Positions 35,972 through 38,495 of a DNA stretch of 38,495 bases are shown one piece after another. The translations under genes were made by a program, and so were the position numbers. Source of the DNA: Anaeromyxobacter sp. RBG_16_69_14 (lineage in GTDB: Bacteria > Myxococcota > Myxococcia > Myxococcales > Anaeromyxobacteraceae). The DNA lies in assembly GCA_001768075.1 (NCBI GenBank), contig MEMX01000095.1, positions 119,194 to 157,688 of the forward strand, given 5' to 3'. The notes under the pieces were generated by a model that saw only the letters and a list, made by a program, of their open reading frames with translations, ran no database searches and had not been told where the DNA came from. Position 1 is the first letter of the stretch. Every line of letters begins with the position of its first letter.

Positions 35972-37366
35972 TCAGCGCTCCGGTTCCGGTTCCGGTTCGG
36001 ATTCGTGTTCGGGCTGTCGCTCCGGGTCGAACCTGGTAGGCCCCTCGCCATCGGGCTCGCCTTCAGGCGCCTGCTGGCCTACCATTGCCGAGTACGCTCG
36101 CGCGAACTCCTTCCCGAAGAGGATGGCGGACACCGCACGGTCCTCGTCGGCGATCTCGTGAAAGCGCTCCTCGTAGGCCTTCCAGAGCGCGGGTGCGCGC
36201 GAGCGCCAGGCGCTCTGCCGCACGCGCGTCGAGATGGCCGCTGGACTGAGCTGCGCGACCAAAGCCTGCGCACCCTCCACCACGCCCCGCAGCAGGGCCA
36301 CCTGGTGGATCATGAACTCGGCGAAGGCGCGCTGGAGCTCGCCATCGCGCCCTTCCCCGCGCGGGTCGAGCACGTAGGCGAGCAGTTGCCGGGCGTCGCG
36401 CGCCCGGTACAGCGCGCCTTCGCCGTGGACCGTGCGCACCCCCATCTCCTTGCCGAATTCCTCGTAGCCTTGCCGCAGCTCGACGAAGGACCGGCCGAAC
36501 GCCTCGAAGCCCGCGGCGAGGCGCCCCAGCACCGTCTGGATCTCCGCGCTGGTGGCGAGGTCGGGGGTGACCGGGAGGTAGGATTCACAGAAGGTGCGCA
36601 GCTGCAGGAGGGCGTCGGCGCCGGGGCCGCGGATCGGTGAGATTCCCGCCGGGGGCGGCCGAGGAGGCCCGGCGCGGCTCGACGGCGCGGTACCCGCCAT
36701 CCCGAGGAGCGTCAGGAACTGCGGCTCGGTCATCAGCGCGGGATAGCGCGCCCCCATCCGCTCCAGCGCCGCCTGACGGGCCGGGCCCTCGAGCCCGGCG
36801 ACGAGCCGCTCCAGCGCGGCCCGCAGGTGCTCCCAGGTGCCGCGGTAAGACGTGTAGTAGAGGTCGAGGTCCACCATCGCGCCCGCGAGCGCTTCTCCTG
36901 CCGCGATAGCCGCATCCAGGCTGGCGGGCCCGCCGGCGGCCTCTTCGGAGGGCGCAACCGGCAGGGCCCCTCCGCTATCGTCCGAGATCAGCCTCACCGA
37001 GGAGGCGGCCTTCATTTCGAAGGCGGTCATGTGCCGCGGTGGGACGAGGTGTTCCGGGTGGGATCTCCTCTCGAACGTCAAGCAGAACGTTCCTATGCGA
37101 ACCTCGGCCCCAGGCCCGAGCAGCGCCGGGGCGTTTTTCTGGACGGTTTCGCCGTCGAGGAGAGATCCGTTCAGGGAGCCCAGGTCGACGTAGCGCGCCT
37201 CGTGCTCGTCGAACTGGATGAGGCCGTGGTACGTGGAGACGAAAGGCTCCTGCAACGCCAGGTCGTTCAGCTCGCCGCGGCCGATCCGCACGGGCGACTT
37301 CATGAACGCCAACCGCTCCGTGCGCGACGACCCCTCCTCGGTGACGGTCACTACGAGCGCGATCAT
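35972..37366 (-). CDS. FHA-domain protein with C-terminal T6SS TagH/ImpI-like region
   Basis: FHA 'VRIGRGELNDLALQEPFVSTYHGLIQFDEHEARYVDLGSLNGSLLDG'; C-term 'LWKAYEERFHEIADEDRAVSAILFGKEFARAYSAMV' resembles TagH. Confidence 0.83.
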   Translation of the reverse strand: MIALVVTVTEEGSSRTERLAFMKSPVRIGRGELNDLALQEPFVSTYHGLIQFDEHEARYVDLGSLNGSLLDGETVQKNAPALLGPGAEVRIGTFCLTFERRSHPEHLVPPRHMTAFEMKAASSVRLISDDSGGALPVAPSEEAAGGPASLDAAIAAGEALAGAMVDLDLYYTSYRGTWEHLRAALERLVAGLEGPARQAALERMGARYPALMTEPQFLTLLGMAGTAPSSRAGPPRPPPAGISPIRGPGADALLQLRTFCESYLPVTPDLATSAEIQTVLGRLAAGFEAFGRSFVELRQGYEEFGKEMGVRTVHGEGALYRARDARQLLAYVLDPRGEGRDGELQRAFAEFMIHQVALLRGVVEGAQALVAQLSPAAISTRVRQSAWRSRAPALWKAYEERFHEIADEDRAVSAILFGKEFARAYSAMVGQQAPEGEPDGEGPTRFDPERQPEHESEPEPEPER

Positions 37367-37568
37367 GGATCGGATCCTGGCGCGGTTCTGATGGTCACCC
37401 GGCCCGTTCCTGATGGTCTCGACGTGAGCGCATGCGCGGGCTCTGCAACCTGGGAGCTTCTAGCCGGCGAAAGCCACACCATGCCCAGGCAGGTGGGGGC
37501 TCGGAGCGAGGGATCCCTGAACGGGTCTGGCTCCTCACGCCGGACGTCGTACATCGCTATGATGCGCC

Positions 37569-38138
37569 GTGTCCGTCGAATCGCACGTCCGCGGGCTGTT
37601 GGAATCGGGTGACCTGCCCGGTGCCGCGACCGAAGCCATCCGCGGCCTCGGTCCCGACATCCTGAGGTATCTCCGCTCGATCCTGCGCAACGAGGAGGAC
37701 GCTGCGGACGCCTTTTCCCAGTTCGCTGAGAACCTCTGGAAGGGGCTGGCGAGCTTCCGCGGGCAAGCGACGCTGCGTACCTGGGCGTTCCGGATCGCAT
37801 GGAACGTCGCCCTGAACTTGCGCAACGAGCCGTGGAACCGGCGCGGACGCCGGCTCCTTACCGGTGAGGCGTCGGGGCTGGCCGAGGAACTCCGCACCAA
37901 GACGGTCGTCCGCGTCGCGCGCCAGCAGCAGGCTCTCGACAAGTTGCGGCAGTCGTTGTCCCCGGAGGACCAATCGCTGCTGGCGTTGCGCCTCGATCAG
38001 CAGTTCTCCTGGGAGGAGATCGCTGAGGTCTTCTCCCGATCGGGCAAGCCGATCCGGGCGGCTACCCTGACGAAGCGGTTCGAACGGCTCAAGGACCGGC
38101 TGGCGCAGATGGCGAGGGAACAGGGGCTCGTGGACTAG
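37569..38138 (+). CDS. ECF-like RNA polymerase sigma factor
   Basis: Region 2-like 'LRYLRSILRNEEDAADAFSQFAENLWKGLASFRGQATLRTWAFRIAWNVALNLRNEP'; region 4-like 'SLLALRLDQQFSWEEIAEVFSRSGKPIRAATLTKRFERLKDRL'. Confidence 0.88.
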   Translation: MSVESHVRGLLESGDLPGAATEAIRGLGPDILRYLRSILRNEEDAADAFSQFAENLWKGLASFRGQATLRTWAFRIAWNVALNLRNEPWNRRGRRLLTGEASGLAEELRTKTVVRVARQQQALDKLRQSLSPEDQSLLALRLDQQFSWEEIAEVFSRSGKPIRAATLTKRFERLKDRLAQMAREQGLVD

Positions 38139-38170
38139 TTGTATTTTGACCAACCAGGGGCGCTCGGGCG

Positions 38171-38495
38171 CTACTCATCGCCAAAGGACGGTCCCGGAGC
38201 TGACCGCCGGAAGTGCTCCCGATCCGCCTTGCTCGGGATCTCGAGCGACAGCAGTTCGTAGAGTTCTTCGGGATCGCGCGCCCTGGAGCAGGCGCGCTGT
38301 ACGACGAGGCGCGCGAGCGACCCCACATGGACGGCGAGGTCGCGCCTGGCGCGCTCGAGCAGGGCGGGATCCCAGGCGACGCCAGTCGGCGTCCTCGGGG
38401 CCGGCTTTCCGCCCGCCGACCGTGGCGCGATCAGCGGATCGGCGTGGCTCGCTTCCAGGAATGCCTTCCGGTCCTTCCCGGACGGGATGTACGTC
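38171..38495 (-). CDS. Probable Ser/Thr protein kinase C-terminus (5' part beyond window)
   Basis: Open frame without start in the window: '...TGVAWDPALLERARRDLAVHVGSLARLVVQRACSRARDPEELYELLSLEIPSKADREHFRRSAPGPSFGDE*', like the C-terminal tail found on many myxobacterial/proteobacterial STPKs. Confidence 0.6.
   Translation of the reverse strand, partial: TYIPSGKDRKAFLEASHADPLIAPRSAGGKPAPRTPTGVAWDPALLERARRDLAVHVGSLARLVVQRACSRARDPEELYELLSLEIPSKADREHFRRSAPGPSFGDE

Noticed and set aside
1-38495. CRISPR arrays, tRNAs, rRNAs, complete transposons or prophage
   Set aside because: No regularly spaced repeats, tRNA-like cloverleaf consensus, rRNA signature, transposase or phage structural motif was recognised by eye; tRNAscan/Infernal would be needed to be sure.

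Overview
High-GC, myxobacterium-like (probably Anaeromyxobacter-type deltaproteobacterial, inferred from style only) chromosomal window with about 27 credible protein genes. No tRNA, rRNA or CRISPR was recognised. The main feature is a five-gene minus-strand operon (15509->6391): SDR/epimerase, HAD-IB phosphatase, LarA-like (DUF2088) protein, a ~1560-aa fusion (fatty-acyl reductase + AMP-ligase + acyl carrier + PlsC-type acyltransferase), and a second SDR/epimerase. It resembles the ElbD-type ether-lipid locus of Myxococcus xanthus. A dispersed GC-rich palindromic repeat has been read into the C-terminus of the fusion enzyme, and three stacked hairpins lie at the operon's 3' end. Other notable items: a ParD-like/zeta-type toxin-antitoxin pair with an operator palindrome inside a possible leaderless promoter; a G10 tract in the RBS position of an NHL-propeller lipoprotein; a ~630-bp hairpin-rich intergenic region; a homospermidine synthase-decarboxylase pair; an NhaR-like LysR/TerC divergent pair with a T-N11-A site; and an ECF sigma / Ser-Thr kinase / FHA neighbourhood. 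Both window ends cut genes (histidine kinase at left, probable Ser/Thr kinase C-terminus at right). All identifications come from reading motifs; no database search was run.
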